64,000 nt of DNA from Agrypnia vestita (GCA_016648135.1 JADDOH010001561.1:62001-126000), one strand, 5' to 3'; shown: positions 12,403 to 24,394, counted from the first letter of the stretch. Made by a program: numbers and translations. Notes: generated from the letters alone by a model not told the origin.

Positions 12403-12619
12403 TAGTGATGGTCAAATCATTATTTTAACCGGTTATTTTATATACAGTTATTTGGGATTTGTATGCGATTGTATCGACAATCGATAACTAAAATACAATT
12501 GTTGTCTGGTATGAATTTTTGCCCGTCGAATTGCAAAAAATCCGTTGCCAATCACCGACGCCATCAGATACAAATCTCAAATAACTGTTAGTGTGTCACC
12601 GGTTAAAATACCATCACTA
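12403..12619. mobile_element. hAT-type MITE, 217 bp, with 8-bp TSD
   Basis: The termini TAGTGATGGT and ACCATCACTA (written in opposite sense) fit the hAT TIR pattern YARNG. They are flanked by an exact 8-bp direct repeat GAGACGAC (12395-12402 and 12620-12627). The arms pair over most of their length (AACCGGTTA, CAGTTATTTGGGATTTGTAT). There is no coding capacity. TIRs and TSD together make this a confident call. Confidence 0.85.
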
Positions 12620-12849
12620 GAGACGACGCACGTGAATAAAATGCAACGAGGATAAGGGAGGCGCGTGAGCTGGCTGCGCAGACCGGTGCACTGCTCACCT
12701 CACGCACGGGACGCGATGCAAGACGAAGAAAGTTTTGGCAAGAACTAGACAACCCCTAATCATGACCCCGCACCCCGCGCTCGCACACTGTAACCATTCG
12801 TGGGCAATGCAAGCGCGCAATGGTGGGTTTACATCTGTGAACATTACAC

Positions 12850-13235
12850 ATTTCAAAGTCAGCGCACATCTCACACTATCTTCAAAACCTTCACTGACTT
12901 AAATGTCCAGAGAGGATTGAATATAAGTTATGCCTCACAGTATTCAAGGCTATTCACAACATGGTCCCTCAATACATTACCGACTTCTGCATTCCATTCT
13001 CCGCAGATAACAGACAACTAACACTTCGCTCAGCATCAACATCTAATACAAGTAAGTTAGTTGAAGTAAATCGCGTCAACAAAACCAATTTCTGTGACCG
13101 TGCTTTTGAGGAGGCTGGGCGAAAGTTATGGAATAAACTACCTAATTAACCGAGACAAACAGCCTACCACCGTTCAAAAAACATATAAAGGCGCACTTGC
13201 TTAGACAATTATATAAAAACCTATAGAATCAGACC
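12850..13235 (+). mobile_element. CR1/L2-type LINE, 3' reverse-transcriptase tail fragment (copy A)
   Basis: The frame 12961-13149 reads MVPQYITDFCIPFSADNRQL then LRSAST... and AFEEAGRKLWNKLPN. This is the characteristic C-terminal pattern of CR1/L2-clade polyproteins (AP.Y..D ... LRS ... FS..AP.LWN.LP ... FK..LK.HLF). The next portion (AAGGCGCACTTGCTTAGACA) continues it out of frame. Upstream, a second frame gives SHTIFKTFTDL.... Frameshifts show that it is dead. Confidence 0.65.
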
Positions 13236-13737
13236 CTTACAACACAACCTAATGTTTTCCACTCCTAGTATGCACTCCGCAAATATAGCTGATTCTAAGA
13301 TTTTAAAAGATAACAGGTACAAAAAATGTGTAAGTAAAACGTAAAAATAACGAACCTGTTTTTTTAATGTTTAGCGGAACAGTACTATACACTCATGTTT
13401 ATGATTGCCATATACTTTTCGCGGGTCATTTCTTCCGCCGGATGCTTTAAAGCTCTATAAATAATCATGTCATTCATATCATAGTAACAAATCTGAATTT
13501 TGTATATTTTATTCGAGCCCCTATTTAGAAATATTACCTGATACCTTATATTTCAAAGTTTTACTTACCCTTTTTTTGTACCTATATTATCTGTTATCTG
13601 CCAAAATCCTCCGAACTTAATATCATAATACGCTAATCTTTTTACCCACTAAAGTGTACATCTACAGAAAATATTTCAGCATTGGTACAATAACGTAAGT
13701 CTGGCGGTCATTGGCTCCCATTCTATTACACAAATAC

Positions 13738-14180
13738 ATAATACATCTCGTAGCTACTAGGAAAAACTTCGGTGAGGTCTTCTTCATTCAATTTTGAACA
13801 GAAATTATACTCTACACTTTGGGTGAAATGTCGACAGTGACGGAGATAAGCGATTTTTTTTTTTATAAATTCTGAAACAAAATGGAACATTTAAAATTAA
13901 TTCGTTTTGATACAAGTCAAGTAAAATGACAAAAATTTTACAAAAAAAAATATTTTTCACCCATTTTAGTTGACTTGTATCTCAAAGCGAATGAATTTTT
14001 AATATTCCATATGAATTACTTTCATACGTATAAATTGTTGCAAAAGATAATCCAGAAATATTGAGAAAAAATGATGTTTCTTTCCGTAACTGTCGAAATT
14101 TAACCAAAGGTGTAACTAATATTTTCTATTTATTGACGAAGACTCCTCGAAGTTTTTGCTACTAGCTACGAGGCAACCTG
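13738..14180. mobile_element. Palindromic Tc1/mariner-like MITE (copy 2)
   Basis: The left end has CATCTCGTAGCTACTAGG and the right end GCTACTAGCTACGAGGCAAC. The inner arms GGGTGAAATGTCGACAGTGA and GTAACTGTCGAAATTTAACC pair. The centre contains the family's mirrored 'ATACAAGTCAAGTAAAAT' / 'GTTGACTTGTATC' block. Full-length at about 440 bp. Confidence 0.6.
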
Positions 14181-14184
14181 TTTT

Positions 14185-15090
14185 TAGAAGTACGCATTTA
14201 TATTCGGCGGCTTCGTATTTAATGTATTTTTACCGAAAAAAGAAAATAAATCCGATTTAATATAGAAAGATGTAAACTTTTACATAAATATAAAAATAAG
14301 AATGGAGTGAAACTGACAACAGAACATTAATTTCCAAAAAAATGATACTACTAATAAAAATTATATGAACTTGGCAAGATATGGACATTAAAGTAGAAAA
14401 AAGTAAACACAAGCATATCTATCAGATGGTATCCGCAAAAAAATAAGATTCAAAAGAACAAAAAACACTTTATTTATTATATTGTCAGATGTAAACTTGA
14501 CTCAAGACCATCTCGGTTGGCACGGATCGTAGCTAGCAGCAAGCTAGGGTGCGAGAATACATGGGGTCGGACGGTCTAGGCCGGGGGTGAATTGTTTAGG
14601 GTGGGCCGCGAGCCAGGGGGCGGCGCCCAGCGCGCGCTCCGAGGCAACTACTACGACGGCAAAGTGCATTAAAACGCTCTAAATTGTATCGCATTCGCGT
14701 TATTTGTAAAATTAGCCAGACGCAGCGTGCAGGTGCAGCGCGAGTCGTCACGGCCTACTGACAGCGCGCTAATCGACAAGCAGTCGAGAGATAAGCGGAA
14801 AGTACAGACACAGATAACTATTAAATTGGCGGTACGAGAAAACATAATACTGTTATCGTGTTTACATTTATTAAGCGGAGATGACGAGATACGCACGCAC
14901 AAGTGAAATAGTAAATCTCTCTACACAGTTCCTTCCTTGATCGATATTACGCACTCGTTTGTAGGTACCGTAAGCGGCGAAAGCAGCTGTTGGCCACGGA
15001 AAATTATCGATTTTACGCCGTGGCACGGCGGCATCAGGCGCTTACGGTGGCTTCTAGATGTTTTAGAATTCCGAGACACGCGCGACCCTT
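14185..15090. other. 14.2-15.1 kb: intronic flank with a GC-rich patch
   Basis: Lies just downstream (- strand) of the 88-codon exon, so is presumably its first intron. The patch 14570-14660 (GGGTGGGCCGCGAGCCAGGG) is GC-rich but has no donor/acceptor pair that I trust. Confidence 0.35.
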
Positions 15091-15206
15091 TAACGAGTGG
15101 TTGAACGGGTGCTAGTAAGCCGAGGAGTCTCGACTCCCGGACCTATTTGTGCCGGAAGGAAGCGGCCGAAAGCTCCGAGTAGCGGAGGCGGGCGGGTGGC
15201 ACTCAC

Positions 15207-15470
15207 CGAGGAGTCGGGCTGGTCGATGAGCCGCTGGCGCAGGGCCAGGCGCTCCAGGCTGGCCAGGCGACAGGAGCCCCCGGCGGGGTCGGCGCGGTCC
15301 CGCAGGCTCGCGGCCCCGTTGGTCAGCCCGGCGTTGAAGGAGGCCGAGGAGTGTCGCGGCAGGGTGGGCGGCGGCACGGCCCGCGCGCGACCCAGCAGCC
15401 CGCTGCTGCTGTACAGGAAGGTGCCGGGAGCGGAGCCCCCGGCGCGCCCGTTCACGCCGTTGCCGTTCAT
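15207..15470 (-). CDS. First coding exon of an unrecognised long-intron gene (88 codons, minus strand)
   Basis: Read on the - strand, an ATG at 15470 opens 88 codons (MNGNGVNGRAGG...) ending exactly at a codon boundary before a near-perfect donor (TCCTCG|GTGAGT, intron from 15206). The peptide is Gly/Ala/Ser/Pro-rich and low in complexity (PPPTLPRHSSASF in the middle). It ends in a more structured, charged helix (LASLERLALRQRLIDQPDSS). It lies in a CpG-rich island within AT-rich DNA, as expected for a promoter-proximal exon. The frame is open upstream to a TAA near 15585 but contains no earlier ATG. The start context is weak (C at -3), and a uORF stop overlaps it. I do not recognise the family. 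A disordered N-terminus feeding a longer signalling or scaffold protein is only a guess. Downstream exons would lie to the left and are not found. Confidence 0.6.
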
Positions 15471-15496
15471 CGGGGATCCGGGAGATCCAGGATCAT
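15467..15496 (-). other. Upstream ORF (9 codons) overlapping the main start
   Basis: The uORF reads MILDLPDPR then TGA. Its TGA shares bases with the main ATG at 15470 (ATGA arrangement). Its own start has a G at -3, a better context than the main ATG. This configuration could limit initiation or permit termination-reinitiation at the main ORF. Confidence 0.45.
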
Positions 15497-15639
15497 CGCC
15501 CGAGGCGAGGACCCGATATCGATCTTCCTCCGAACGCGACCGCGCTCGATTTGTCGACCACTGCACTCGTGTCGGATTATTGAATGAAAAAACTTATCGC
15601 GACACTTCCGATCGATCCTCGCCGCGAGAGGGCGGCCCG

Positions 15640-15890
15640 GTGTAACTATTTTTATAAAAATGCACAATTGTGACGCTCGGAACAGCTGTCAGTCACTCGA
15701 TCACCGGCTGCGGACAGAGACGGCGCGGACTGATAAGGCCGGAGTGCACCGGGCGCGAGACGTCAGCCGGGGGCCGCGGCGTGCCACAGAGTGGTGGCTG
15801 GTGGCTGCCCGCTGCCCCCGCCCCCCGCCGCCCACGCCGTGCTCGCTGCTCGCTGCTCGCTGCTCGCAGTACTCACCCGCCGGCGGAAAG
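15640..15890 (-). promoter_or_regulatory. CpG-island promoter region for the 15.2-kb exon
   Basis: This GC-rich stretch is immediately upstream of the 88-codon exon. An insect initiator-like TCAGTC lies on the - strand at 15733-15728, with the putative start A at about 15731. That would give a 5' UTR of about 260 nt containing the uORF. A GCTGCTC(GC)-repeat run lies at about 15840-15868 (+ strand coordinates). No TATA box is obvious. The call rests on composition plus one Inr match. Confidence 0.4.
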
Positions 15891-16540
15891 GGACAAATGC
15901 GTGACACGTGACACATAACTTTTAAGACATTATCAAAATAAAATAATTTAGATACACAAATAACTAATGACATTTGAGTAAGGCAATGATAATAAAAGGA
16001 AAACATTATTGAAATAATCGAAATGACTGGAGGAGCGTAATATTATGAAATTGAATAATTTTGTTGAATCCAGACAACTTCTGAGTGAATATTAAGATTT
16101 TAAAGTTTTTAATATTTTATTATTCAAAAACAGCAAAATAATATTTTTGTGACATTATTTACGTAATTAATAAAAATAAACTTATTTTTCAACACTTTTG
16201 TATTGAAAAATACCAAAATTATAATACCAAATACCCTTCGTATACAATTGTATCCAAGTGTATACGAAGGGGACATGGACTCAGAAACTTGTTGATTTTT
16301 TCAATGCAAAAGTGGTGAAAACAAAGTTCATTTTTATTAATTATATTTTTAATATTTATTTACATTCAATTATATTCTTCTTTGTGGCTATTAAAATAAA
16401 ATTTACTAATGATTCTACGATTTATTTATATCGCTTCTTGATAATGAAACCAAAAAAAAGAAAGAAATATTTTTGTAAAATATTGATTGCATTTAGAATT
16501 TTAGAATTTTTTGTATAAATTATTTATTTAAAAATATATT

Positions 16541-16635
16541 AGTGCGGACACGGAATCACATCCATTTTTTTTTACTATTTGCAAACTAAGCCTAACACTT
16601 GTGCCGTGATAACAGAACTAATTTGCTTATTATTT
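16541..16635 (-). mobile_element. tRNA-derived SINE family A, 3' fragment
   Basis: Only the SINE body (TAGTGCGGACACGGAATCAC, then ACTATTTGCAAACTAAGCCT) is present. The tRNA-like head with boxes A and B is missing. It matches the reverse complement of the 29.1-kb copy with many differences. Confidence 0.5.
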
Positions 16636-16639
16636 CCAT

Positions 16640-19600
16640 ACTACACATCCGTTAGGACGTTGCACCCTGAAGTAACCTCGCCATACGGTGTTATCATTGT
16701 TTATGTTTTTAAAAGACACTGTTTATTAATTGCACAGAAATAAGTCGTACTAATCATTGAGCTTAGAAGAAGAAATCATATTTGTGTATTTATTAATTTT
16801 AAAATAGTCCATCAGCAAATAAACAATGTGTGACAGAGCTAGTCCACACGATGATTGGTAATTTAAACAAATAGATTAATCACTTGATGACGTACAATAA
16901 ACATAAATCTAGTAACCGTCTAAAAAGAATTGTAAAAAACTAAAAAGATTGCAAAAAAAATCACTTTTGGGAAGAATTTAAATTATCATTAGTAACTGGA
17001 TTATATACAATATACAACTATATTATCGCTCCTCATATAAACAACTTCAGCATGCAGAAGCATTATATTTTTATCTAATGATTTGATTGGTGGAAATCAA
17101 ATTTTGCATTAATTTCGACCAATAAATTTCCATTCAACATATCAAAAATTGATACTATAACACTTATCAGTTTGAAAGTCATCATATTGAGTTCATTTAA
17201 CATTGTATTGACCCAAGCATACCTATATTTTTCTCAATATTATTCTAATAATTACAGTACTGGCATTTTTTACATTTTTTTCTTCTTCTTTAGCTAAGAG
17301 TAAATTACTACTGCAGTAGTTGATATTATTATGATGAACCATAATATAGTTGTACACTTCTATTTAACACGACTCCGTTCTGATAAATCTTCTAATTCTT
17401 ACCAAAAGTTATCTTTTTAGCAATCTTTTAAGATACTTTTATGGTTACTACATATTTTTTCGAGAGATTTCTGTTTTCTGATTTAGTTAAATTTAAAAAA
17501 AAACTATATTTTAAAATTGAAACATTAAAATAAAAATTGTTTTCATTTATTTATGTCTTTATTTATTATTTTCAACATTGTTTTCGATCGCCGTATCATT
17601 AAAAATTTCTGCGAGATAAAATATCGAATGCGTGAAACATTGTTTTATTAAAGTTTACACTTGTCCATTTTGCGCTGCGATAATTTACGAAGTCTGTTTT
17701 CGTAATCTTTGAAAAAGTAAACACTATCTATCATTGATGAATTCCCATGCCACTCGTTGCTGCACCGAACAATGCTTATTTAAACAGGTGAGAAGTAACA
17801 ATGAGCACAGAAGTATGCACATTTCTCAGGTTCCGTAATGACACCGGCAGAACAGAAGAATGATGGCTCCTACGAAAATTTCAAAATGTGAATTATATTC
17901 ATTCGATAAGAACCCTGGTTCGAACAATGCAAAAAGAAAGACAAGAATTTAAACCCAAAATTTTATCTCAGAACAAAAAAAATAAAAGGTAAAGCAGGGT
18001 GGATACGATTCTGTGCAGTGTCGCCAAATACTTCACATGTAAAGAAACATCCCTGGATAAAGTTGCGGTCACACCACCCAACCTGATAGCCGGAAATTTA
18101 GGTAAAAATTGGGTGGTACTGTTTTTTAATTGGCTCTTACTAAAGTACATATCATTTTATTGGAACATTTAAAACAAAGGGAAATTTATTTTCAAACTGC
18201 TAACAATTTTACAAAAATACTTTTTTATAGAAATCGGTATGTTACATTTTAGATATTTAATTTCTTAGTACATGACCTTCTTCTCCGCCTCAGACAAACG
18301 TGCACTGGGGAATGTTACATCTCAGTCACGGCGGAGGAACTCTACTCGAAATCTCCACTTAATGACGTGACTTTAAAAAATTATTGAGTCTTATTAATTT
18401 TGGTGGATTCATTTGGCAGTGTCATTTACAACTCCATTAACACAGTCACGAGGTTCTAAAACTATAAACACTGCACATAATCGAGGTTTTCCGAAACAGC
18501 CTGAATATTTTGGAACGGTTTAGAATCACTAGAAGCGTCACTTTGTTGTGATGGCCAGCGAGTCGGCCATAATAAGCCAGCATAAAGGGCGATTCAGCGC
18601 AAATATTGGCGGCCAGTGATAAAGCCCCTGAGTACCTACCTGCGTGCGTAATATTCTCGATAACGCATGTGTGCGATAAAATCAGCGTAATATAGTGTTC
18701 GGCAGACAAGTGGAAGGTTCTCGAGTGACGATTAGTTCGAATCACGACATGGTGCTACAGTTATGTTGCAAAAAGGGCTAATAGTTTTTGAGATATCATC
18801 TCCAAAAGCCAGAACAAGCAGATTTTCGAGAAAAACACAAAAAAAAAAAAAGTTTAAAAATTCACCCATCGCGCAAAGTTCTACTTACTATAAGTTAGGT
18901 AATTTTCGGAATAAGTCATGACTCAAATTATTCTCAGAGCTTTAAGATAAAGCAAAAAAAAAAAAAACATTTTTTGAAAATGTCAACCCCTTGAGCACCT
19001 CCTTATTTGCCTACGCCCACGGGACGTCCCTGCGCGCGGAAGGCGAAGAAAATATACGCACAGACTCGCCCGCTGCGATTCATCGAGCGGGCGAACTGCG
19101 TGATATGTCGCGCCGGCTAAAAATGCAAATCGAAATGCATTCCGCGACGCGGCCAGGAGTTCAACATTTCATATCATGAATAATACAAGCGGTCAATCGC
19201 CGTCCTAGAGGTTGCGCGCAGAGCGCCGCGAAGGATGGGCACCGGCCCGGCTGCGCGCGCGGCTCGGCTGATGCTACAAACGTGCGACCCAACAAAGGTT
19301 TCTTAATAATTGACAAATAAAATCACCGGATGATAATCCTCAAGGACGGTGCACTCATTCATTAAAACGAATATGTATTCAAAACAAGTCGAAGCCTTAA
19401 AAATGCATGAAGCCATTCAAAGAACTGCAATGAATATCTTCTATATTTACCTGTATCGTAATCGTGAAGCGTAAAAGCTCTCGAACCGTGCGCGAGAGCG
19501 TCATGAAATTTGCACAGTTTATTCTGTCTGGAATTTCTAGATCAACGCAACTATTTTCAACTCTCAGCCGAATTTCCATGATAGGGTATGGTTCTTTCAA

Positions 19601-20960
19601 AATATATTTAACTATGAAAAATAACTATCTATATTATGAATGCGCTAGTTGATATTGATTTTTCAGTGAAATAAAAGAAAATATGAAATTAATATAAATA
19701 ACGATCTTGGAGCAAAGCCGAGTTGTAAAGCTAGTAGGTATACGAGTTATACAAAATTGACTGGCTATCTGTTCTCTATACAATCCTGCACCCTTTGACA
19801 AATCTAAACAAAAGAGTTACTCTTCAGGGCTCTCCTCTCTCTTCCTTTCTTTACCCTTCCGTAGACCAGCCCACCCCGCCCTACCAAAGAAATGTGTATT
19901 ATAATCATTCGTTCTAAATTTTGCTCAGCTGCACTCTAGGATCTTGAGGTAAAAAAATAACTCTATCCCACCCCCCAAATTCTGTATATATCAATACTCT
20001 TAAGGTCCTGCGAAAAATTAAGTATAAATGTTTTAAATACTAACTTATTCTAGGCAATACAGACTAGTAATTTAAACAAAAAAAAATAAATCAACAAGGA
20101 AGCTACATTTATTTTTCCTTACGTTTAAAGAAAACTCTAATTAAACTCACCACGTAGTTTCCCGGCAATGAATATACAATGGTGTAGAAGATTTAGTGAA
20201 TACGGTTTCAAATCTAATCCTGGGCAGTGTTCGTTCAGCTCAAGCAGATGGAAGTGAACGCATCAATCCGGGCCTATCACAATACAAACACAGACCGTCA
20301 CAGACATTACTCCATAAATCAAACGGTGCCACCAAAATGCCGGGACAGACAGAGAGAGGCAATATCCTCTGCTTATCGATTCCACTGTCGAAATCACACT
20401 AAACGTGACGAGTATGAATTTAAATTAAAACTGTCTAATAATGAAAATCCTGCGCAGGCACGCTCTTACTGTCACCGTGTTTCGAAATTTTACAATGTAA
20501 ACAAAAAGTGTTGACCTATTCAATAGGCTTACAAATCATAGCGCACGCGATGTTCATACTACGGAAATCATAAAACACTGAGACTGAAATTTTTCTGCGT
20601 GTCCTAATTAAAAGCACACGACTATTTCTCACTTGCTCACGAAAGCGGTGCATAATAAGTGCAGTGCAATGACAAAGTAACAAAAACTATAATTTATCAA
20701 ACATGGGGTCACTCTTGAAACTCACATATGTATAGAGCAAATAGAAAATCTTCAAATAGCTACAGTTTAAAGAATTGTAAGCGAACAAGTTTATGAATCT
20801 AGGCATAATCTAAAATTGATTAAATCTTCCGTAAACGTTTTTCCGGTGCATGAATTTTTACTATACCTACCTGTTGATAAAAAATTATAATAACGAAGCT
20901 TTAAATATAGTAGTTTCACACGGAAGAAATACAACAGATGTAGCTGATTTGAGTTCAACA
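16640..20960. other. 16.6-20.96 kb: no supportable gene; small GC-rich patch at 19.0-19.27 kb
   Basis: AT-rich with scattered short frames. The patch at about 19010-19270 is enriched in CpG (runs of GCGCGC near 19250) and contains a 62-codon + frame. It could be another promoter-like island but has no start/donor pair that I trust. Poly(A) runs occur near 18837 and 18955. The 95-codon + frame at 20227-20514 resembles no family known to me. Confidence 0.35.
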
Positions 20961-21077
20961 GTTCCTAAAATTTATACTATTATAGTAAAGTTTGGATGTA
21001 GGAGGTAATCTCCGAAACTACTCATCCGATTTCGATAATTCACCAATATTTAGAATGGACTTTCAGGGTGAACATAG

Positions 21078-21936
21078 CAGTGGCGTGCAGCGCATACAAG
21101 CAAAAAAGCTGTGCATTAGTAAAGATTCTGAGAAACAAATATTAATTAAATAATCCTTATCTTAAGAAAAAGTTGATTTAAAATTCTAGCCGTATTTCGT
21201 CCTACGGCTAGAAGTTTTATTTCTGGCGTTTCCATTTAACGTGACGTATCTGTTTTTTCGATTTAAAATTCTAGCCGTAATTCGTCCTACGGCTAGAAGT
21301 TTTATTTCCAACTTTTCTATGCTTAACTTCATGTCAATTCTTCATTTATTTCGCCAACCAATTTGTTCCACAGATATAGTCAAGTCGAGAAAAAAAACGT
21401 GTATTTTTAATGCTGCGATTTGTGTAATAGCGTCCTTCTTGGAAAGGTCCTATGCCAGGCGCACGTCATGCAGAAATGTTATTTTTTACAAATTCCACCC
21501 AAAACTTTCGGTGTAAATTTTATGTCTTTTTTATGGTAAACGTAAATACGAATACGACAAATACGATCTGTCATCTGTCATATAATGATATCATAAAATG
21601 TTTGATTTATTTTTGTGAAAAGAAACGTATATCTGAAATTAGTACTGTTCCCGATTTAATTATATATAAATCTTCTTCAAAATATATTGAAATTTTTCGC
21701 CGTATTAGGTATACCTATATAAAATATTTATTTATTTAGGAAATATTGTTTACAATACTTCTTTTATAGTGCAGTTATTTTTGTGGATTGAAGCTACTCA
21801 AAATAGTTCATTATATAGGTATAGTTAAAAAAAAAATGTATATACCCTTATAGGTATATGCGTATATATATTTTTTAAATATAGGTATATAGTCGGTCAC
21901 AGCATAACCTAAGTTTATACCCACTGCACGCCACTG
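21078..21936. mobile_element. Non-autonomous hAT element, 859 bp, 8-bp TSD
   Basis: There is a perfect 13-bp TIR CAGTGGCGTGCAG at both ends. The flanking direct repeat GAACATAG is exact (21070-21077 and 21937-21944). No transposase is encoded; frames of 91-95 codons (21241-21516, 21452-21739) do not resemble one. An internal unit of about 48 bp is present twice (21175-21222, 21260-21308), each with the hairpin TCTAGCCGTA...TACGGCTAGA. Because it splits a Helitron, it is the younger insertion. Confidence 0.85.
21175..21308. repeat. Two direct copies of a hairpin-bearing unit inside the hAT element
   Basis: Two copies 85 bp apart each contain a 10-bp perfect stem (TCTAGCCGTA/TACGGCTAGA, at 21185-21212 and 21270-21297) with an 8-nt loop containing TTCGTCC. 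The copies are nearly identical. They could be transposase-binding or subterminal repeats. Confidence 0.6.
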
Positions 21937-22399
21937 GAACATAGGCTATAATATAGCCTATGTTCCAGTATATATTATATTATCCCATTAAAATAAAAGG
22001 GCTTTTCGTGGTGACCTATTTTACAACTAAAGTCGACGAGAAAATGGTCGAACGATGCGTTTTTTTACGAACGCTCCCTTAACGGTAAAAGATATTTAAA
22101 TACTTTCTATAGAGAAGTTGTAGAACTCAAAAAGTTCTATAAAAAAGGTCCGCGACGACATATGTTAAGGTAATACACAGATTGATAAAATATGACTAAA
22201 AGTTACTAAAAATCTACGCGTGCGAAGCCGCGCGGGTAAGCTAGTCACCAATAAATTTGGATAGAGGGCCTTGGAGTGTGTTGTTCCCAAGTTGAAAAAT
22301 AAATTACCTGGTTCCATACGAAATAGCTCACTCCCAATTTGGAGGAGATAATAAAAAAGTGGATTGTGTTTGATGATGTTGATGTGTTGATGAGTTATA

Positions 22400-22714
22400 T
22401 TGCATACCTTTTTTAAACTAATTAACACATCATTTATAATATCTTAAAAAGTAATTCTTATATCAACTAATTTAAATACTAAAGGAATAGTAACATAATG
22501 TAAAAATGTGGATAGAAGAACACAAAGTCTAGTCAAAAAAATTTATCTTAGAAGTTATAATCTAGGATAAATTGTTTTGACTAGACTTTGTGTTCTACTA
22601 TCCACATTTTTACATTGTGTTATACTATTCCTTTAGTATGTAAATTAGTTGATATAAGAGTTACTTTTTAAGATATTATAAATGATGTGTTAATTAGTTT
22701 GTAAAATGTATTCA
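22400..22714. mobile_element. Near-perfect 315-bp palindrome (fold-back element)
   Basis: Two arms of about 150 bp are inverted around about 22557. Examples are CACAAAGTCTAGTCAAAA at 22521 pairing with TTTTGACTAGACTTTGTG near 22575-22592, and AAACTAATTAACACATC pairing with GATGTGTTAATTAGTTT. Mismatches are few and the loop is only a few bases, so transcripts would form a long hairpin. No TSD recognised. Confidence 0.75.
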
Positions 22715-23092
22715 ACGACGATCGACAACTGGGACCTTTTTTGAATTACGGCGTTTCTAAAGTACCTGAAAACGTTACTAAGTGATTAATCTAAGTATAT
22801 TTTAAATGGTCAAGTGTTTAGACATCACTGAAGGAGGAGGAAACGCGAACTACACGTTATGAGAACCGCTACTGCGCGCGCATGCGCGGGAACACGACAA
22901 GACGCAGCGACGGCCGCCAGTTAGCGGCGATACTACGGGAATACTAAATATCAACACAGAAGCCACTTTTTGCCCTCGCAGATTGTGTAAAGCCGAGAAA
23001 CGATGAAAACGAATCACACGGTCCCACAGCAATGTGGAATCCCACCCGTGCGGACCAACGACAAAAACAACCAACACTAACTGTGCATATTC

Positions 23093-23605
23093 TTCTGAAA
23101 ATAGCAATATTAGGATGTCAGATCTTTATCCCAACACTTCGATATTCGGTGTACTTGAGTAACATTTATATATTTTCACGTATCTCTCTCAAAGCAAGAA
23201 CCTTAATTTTCGTTGTCCGATTTCTCCGGTCTTGTCTGATACCTGCCCACCGCCGCAAACGTAACCTCACAATTCTCATGTTTCGACTAAGATTACATGA
23301 AATATGTACTAATGCTGTATTTAAAGCTTATAGAAAAAATATTATTTCATAGGCAATAATTAATTTCTTCTCCCACAGCATCCTGATGTAAAATTATGGC
23401 AAAATTGTCATTTTCACGTTGGACCATAGATAAGAGAAGTATTATTGAACTCTATTTATGTTTGACGGATAGCCGTCATGTACTTCTTTCTCCCTCTGAC
23501 CACACCACCGACGTATACCTACGTCTCGTTTATTATTTTTTATTTATTTTCGTATATTAAGTGTTGGGATAAAGATCTGACATCCCAATATTGCTATTTT
23601 CAGAA
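23093..23605. mobile_element. DNA element with about 45-bp TIRs (about 513 bp)
   Basis: The left TTCTGAAAATAGCAATATTA... and the right complement share about 45 bp, including GATGTCAGATCTTTATCCCA. The interior is unrelated on the two sides. A 106-codon frame (23032-23352) starts outside the element and crosses its end, so it is not a credible transposase. No clear TSD. Superfamily unassigned. Confidence 0.6.
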
Positions 23606-23609
23606 TAGT

Positions 23610-24390
23610 ACAGAAAATACCCACTTCGCTACCTAAATACATTGCAGTAAAATTACAAAAAAAAAGTATTTTTATCGACTATTCAACTGTACCAGAGAAA
23701 CATATAGAAATATAAAACATGTAACAAATTCAAATGATCAATTTTTTTTTAAATATATTAATGGTATAGAAAGACTATCACCACGATGTAGTTGACTAAA
23801 TTGGGATAAATATGTGTATACTGATTTTATTAACGAGACCGGAAATTTTAAAATTGATATGCTTTTGATAAAGTGATTCAGAAACATGTGAATACATTTT
23901 TAAAAGCAGTTATGAATTATAAAATTGCCAAATAACTATTTTCAAATCAATACGCCACCCTTTTTCGTCGGTTGCATATTGGCGGTTTTGTTAGTATACC
24001 CCTCGGATGGTACAATATAAATTACCAGTTAAATATTATAGTAGTCACATAACGATTTCAACAGTCGAACATGTAGGTACTTTGACTGTTTCAAAACCCA
24101 TATATACGGAATAATAGTACAATATGTACGGAATAATAGTACAAAAACTACAATAAAGTGCATACAATAAAATTATTTTGAAATACAAAAATTGGTTAAT
24201 CAGTCATAATCCAATAACCACGACAACCACAAAAAAATGCCAACCAGATAGACTATCGTTTGGTGAATCCCGGACTGGTGGGATTAGTAATTAATAAATT
24301 TGACATTTAGAGGTCATTTAAATGACTGATTTAAAGACGGGGATTATTATTACTTCTGGTGGTTGCGGTTCATTGATAATAAAGAATGTA
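23610..24390. other. 23.6-24.4 kb: AT-rich, no gene
   Basis: A short direct duplication (ATACGGAATAATAGTACA / GTACGGAATAATAGTACA, about 24105-24143) is the only structure I see. No credible ORF. Confidence 0.4.
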
Positions 24391-24394
24391 AAAT

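Larger units (their letters stand above)
20965..22244 (+). mobile_element. Helitron, non-autonomous, interrupted by a hAT element
   Basis: The 5' region (AAGTTTGGATGTAGGAGGTA, CTACTCATCCGATTTCG) and the 3' end (CGTGCGAAGCCGCGCGGGTA then AGCTAG at 22239-22244) match the widespread insect Helitron pattern with a GC-rich terminal hairpin before CTAG. The next base is T, as expected for insertion into AT. A hAT element splits it at 21078-21936. A related copy at 44121-44476 lacks the insert and confirms continuity. The start at about 20965 is approximate. Confidence 0.7.

Noticed and set aside
15097..15645. 182-codon + strand ORF and several others across the 15-kb GC island
   Set aside because: Open frames on both strands arise from GC-rich composition. 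The - strand frame has the matching start, phase and donor; the + frame has no splice or start support.
23032..23352. 106-codon + ORF
   Set aside because: It crosses the boundary of a TIR element and matches no family.
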